Source: Cupriavidus oxalaticus (GTDB lineage: Bacteria; Pseudomonadota; Gammaproteobacteria; Burkholderiales; Burkholderiaceae). Taken from it: a stretch of 64,000 bases of DNA. Position 1 is the stretch's first letter. Each line of letters begins with the position of its first letter. Below, piece after piece: positions 62,403 through 64,000 of the stretch. The DNA lies in contig NZ_CP038635.1 in assembly GCF_004768545.1 (NCBI RefSeq), positions 2,356,001 to 2,420,000 on the forward strand, given 5' to 3'. The notes under the pieces are model-generated. The model was not told the DNA's origin, searched no databases, and saw only the letters and a list, made by a program, of their open reading frames with translations. Made by a program: the position numbers and the translations under genes.

Positions 62403-62735
62403 TCAGTCGTGACGCCAGCGGCCATGACCGCGGTAGCCCGGCGGACCATAGTAACCGTGGTGATGGCCACCATAGTAGCGCGGCGGGCCATAGTAGCGCG
62501 GGCCGTAGTAGACCGGGCGCGGACGCACCACCACGGCCGGCGGGCCGTAGTAGACCGGTGCCGGGGCCACCACCACCGGCGGCGCATAGTAGGCCGGAGC
62601 GGGCGGATAGTAGGCCGGCGCGCCAACCACGACGCCCGGCACGCCAATCGCGACGCCGACGCTCACATGGGCCATCGCGGCCCCGGATGCCAGCCCGGCT
62701 GCGACACCGAATGCTGCGAGCCACCAACGTTTCAT
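62403..62735 (-). CDS. secreted Tyr/Pro/Gly-rich protein
   Basis: A 110-residue exported protein: signal peptide of about 22 residues ending AMA, then Val-rich and repeated YYGPP, APAYY and RYYGPPRYYGG segments and a His/Arg-rich end. Small Tyr/Pro-rich envelope proteins like this are common in Burkholderiales without assigned function. Confidence 0.72.
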   Translation of the reverse strand: MKRWWLAAFGVAAGLASGAAMAHVSVGVAIGVPGVVVGAPAYYPPAPAYYAPPVVVAPAPVYYGPPAVVVRPRPVYYGPRYYGPPRYYGGHHHGYYGPPGYRGHGRWRHD

Positions 62736-62943
62736 ATCCGCCTCTCAGAATTTGAGATTTCTCTTACTCGGTATTGTAGAGGGCCTGAATTTTCCAGGTG
62801 CAACCGAAGGCACGACATTGTTACTAGCCGTAACAGTGCGTCACTTTTTCCTTCCGCGACGCCATCTGCTTGGCCAAGCAAATTAAAGCCTGCGGCGCGC
62901 TTGCATCCGGATTGCGAAGCCACCACAATACCGGGCTTGCCGT

Positions 62944-63030
62944 GCGGCCGTGGAGAAATTGGTAGACTCAGCAGACTTAAAATCTGCCGCCTTTCCAGGC
63001 GTACGGGTTCGAGTCCCGTCGGCCGCACCA
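62944..63030 (+). tRNA. tRNA-Leu (anticodon UAA)
   Basis: An 87-nt class II tRNA with encoded CCA. Acceptor GCGGCCG pairs with CGGCCGC; the anticodon loop CTTAAAA gives TAA; the T-arm is GGGTTCGAGTCCC. A weak hairpin (63070-63090) follows. Confidence 0.96.
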
Positions 63031-63148
63031 GGGCCACCGCAGCGGCAACCTTGCGCCAAATACAAAAGAGGAGGCTCTCGCCCCCTCTTCAGATCCTTCG
63101 CGCTGGGTCGTGCTTTACGCCGCTTTACGCCATCATTTAGGCCATCAT

Positions 63149-64000
63149 TTAGGCCATTACGTAGCACATCAGCGCACCGACCCCCATCAGGAACACAAAC
63201 AGCACCCCGGCCAGTGCCAGCGGCTTGCGTCCGGCGCGCACCAGGTCGCCGATGCGGGTATGCAGGCCGATGGCCAGCATCGCACACGCCAGCAGCCAGT
63301 TATCCAGCGCGATCAACGGGGCCTTCCAGGCAGCGGGCACCGTGCCGGCCGAGTTGAGTGCCATTACCGCGACAAAACCCACCGCAAACCACGGCACCGA
63401 CTTCAGGATCCCGGAGAAGCGGCCCTTGCCGGCAGGTGCCTGGCCTGCCTCGGCCTTGCCTTGCGGCCACAGCGCCATCACCAGCAGTAGCGGCCCCAGC
63501 GCCAGCACGCGCACCATCTTGGCCACCACCGCGGCATCGGCGGTCGGCTCGCTGATCATTTTGCCCGCGGCGATCACCTGCGCCACTTCATGCAACGTCG
63601 CGCCGGTGAAGATGCCGAACATGCGCTCGCTGACCGACCAGTGCCAATGGCCGTTGGCCAGTTCGAACAGATAGGGATAGAGCAGCATGCCGACGGTGCC
63701 GAACAGCACCACCGTGGCGACCGCCACCGCGGTCTGGCGATCGTCGGTGCGTACCACCGACGACACCGCGATGGCCGCGGCCGCGCCGCAGATGGCGCTG
63801 CCGGAACTGACCAGGATCGCTTCGCGGCGGCTCAGGCCGAAGAAGGTCGTGCCGACCCAGGTGCCGAACAGCAGCGTGGCGACCAGCATCGTCAGCGGCA
63901 CCACGATACCCGGCAGGCCCAGCGCGACAATGGACGCGAATGTCAGCCGCAGGCCGTACAGTGCCACGCCAAGCCGCAGCAGGTAATGGCGCGCCACCTG
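63149..64000 (-). CDS. YeiH/YadS-family membrane protein (partial, start outside window)
   Basis: At least 284 residues of a polytopic protein with about ten helices; SSGSAICGAAAAIAVSSVV and FTGATLHEVAQVIAAG are the conserved motifs of the putative sulfate-exporter family (PF03601). The family is about 340 residues, so the N-terminus lies right of the edge. Expression direction is leftward. Confidence 0.88.
   Translation of the reverse strand, partial: QVARHYLLRLGVALYGLRLTFASIVALGLPGIVVPLTMLVATLLFGTWVGTTFFGLSRREAILVSSGSAICGAAAAIAVSSVVRTDDRQTAVAVATVVLFGTVGMLLYPYLFELANGHWHWSVSERMFGIFTGATLHEVAQVIAAGKMISEPTADAAVVAKMVRVLALGPLLLVMALWPQGKAEAGQAPAGKGRFSGILKSVPWFAVGFVAVMALNSAGTVPAAWKAPLIALDNWLLACAMLAIGLHTRIGDLVRAGRKPLALAGVLFVFLMGVGALMCYVMA

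Overview
The window is GC-rich chromosomal DNA of a Cupriavidus/Ralstonia-type betaproteobacterium. The evidence is gene content and order: carA-leuE-carB, mltD-gloB-methyltransferase-rnhA-dnaQ, a rhizobial-type glycerol ABC transporter next to glpK/glpD, a class I fumarase beside murI, and a CoA-dependent 2-aminobenzoate cluster of the Azoarcus type. The species cannot be fixed from sequence reading alone.

Layout. 1-4.5 kb: carB (cut by the left edge), a LeuE-type exporter and carA, read leftward from a clear sigma70 promoter. 4.6-12.6 kb: a seven-gene leftward operon (hydroxylase/reductase, SDR, enoyl-CoA hydratase, acyl-CoA dehydrogenase, CoA ligase, thioesterase, RidA) that probably degrades anthranilate as its CoA thioester, with a promoter overlapped by an AT-rich palindrome. 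12.6-19.5 kb: prpE, mltD, gloB, a methyltransferase, rnhA, dnaQ. 19.6-25.3 kb: a small arsenic-resistance island inserted in the 3' end of tRNA-Val(CAC). It is bounded by exact 46-bp direct repeats and carries a wrecked integrase, an IS21-type fossil and arsR-arsI-arsC-arsC-aqpS-arsC-arsH followed by a broken MFS gene. 25.5-27.6 kb: a membrane diguanylate cyclase. 27.6-40.2 kb: glycerol uptake and catabolism (glpSTPQUV read leftward, glpR, then glpK-glpD read rightward), with purU and a Nudix gene lying inverted between glpR and glpK.

40.2-44.2 kb holds small conserved proteins and a D-amino-acid/branched-chain type aminotransferase. 44.2-46.8 kb has almost no large genes of its own. It contains five repeated units of 107-120 bp, each starting with a small stem-loop and ending in a rho-independent terminator. 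I read these as an array of related small-RNA genes. One unit is split by a complete IS4-family element with a 12-bp target duplication, and an undetected 49-residue membrane protein lies between units. 46.8-55.8 kb: tRNA-Ser(GGA), an acetate-type sodium symporter with an unusual cytoplasmic insert, acs, an EamA exporter, a YqhA-family protein, fumarase and murI.

55.8-61.7 kb is a tandem AAA+ ATPase followed by an iron/heme block. A Fur-type box precedes a 21-residue membrane peptide, then tonB-exbB-exbD; a second Fur-type box precedes hemP; a GlcG/HbpS-like protein follows. 61.8-64 kb: two small secreted proteins (one made of 12-residue repeats), tRNA-Leu(UAA), and a YeiH-type membrane protein cut by the right edge.

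Most ordinary genes are recognised from conserved motifs, not from database searches. Starts were chosen from ribosome-binding sites, stop/start overlaps and family length. No CRISPR array, rRNA gene or replication origin was seen.
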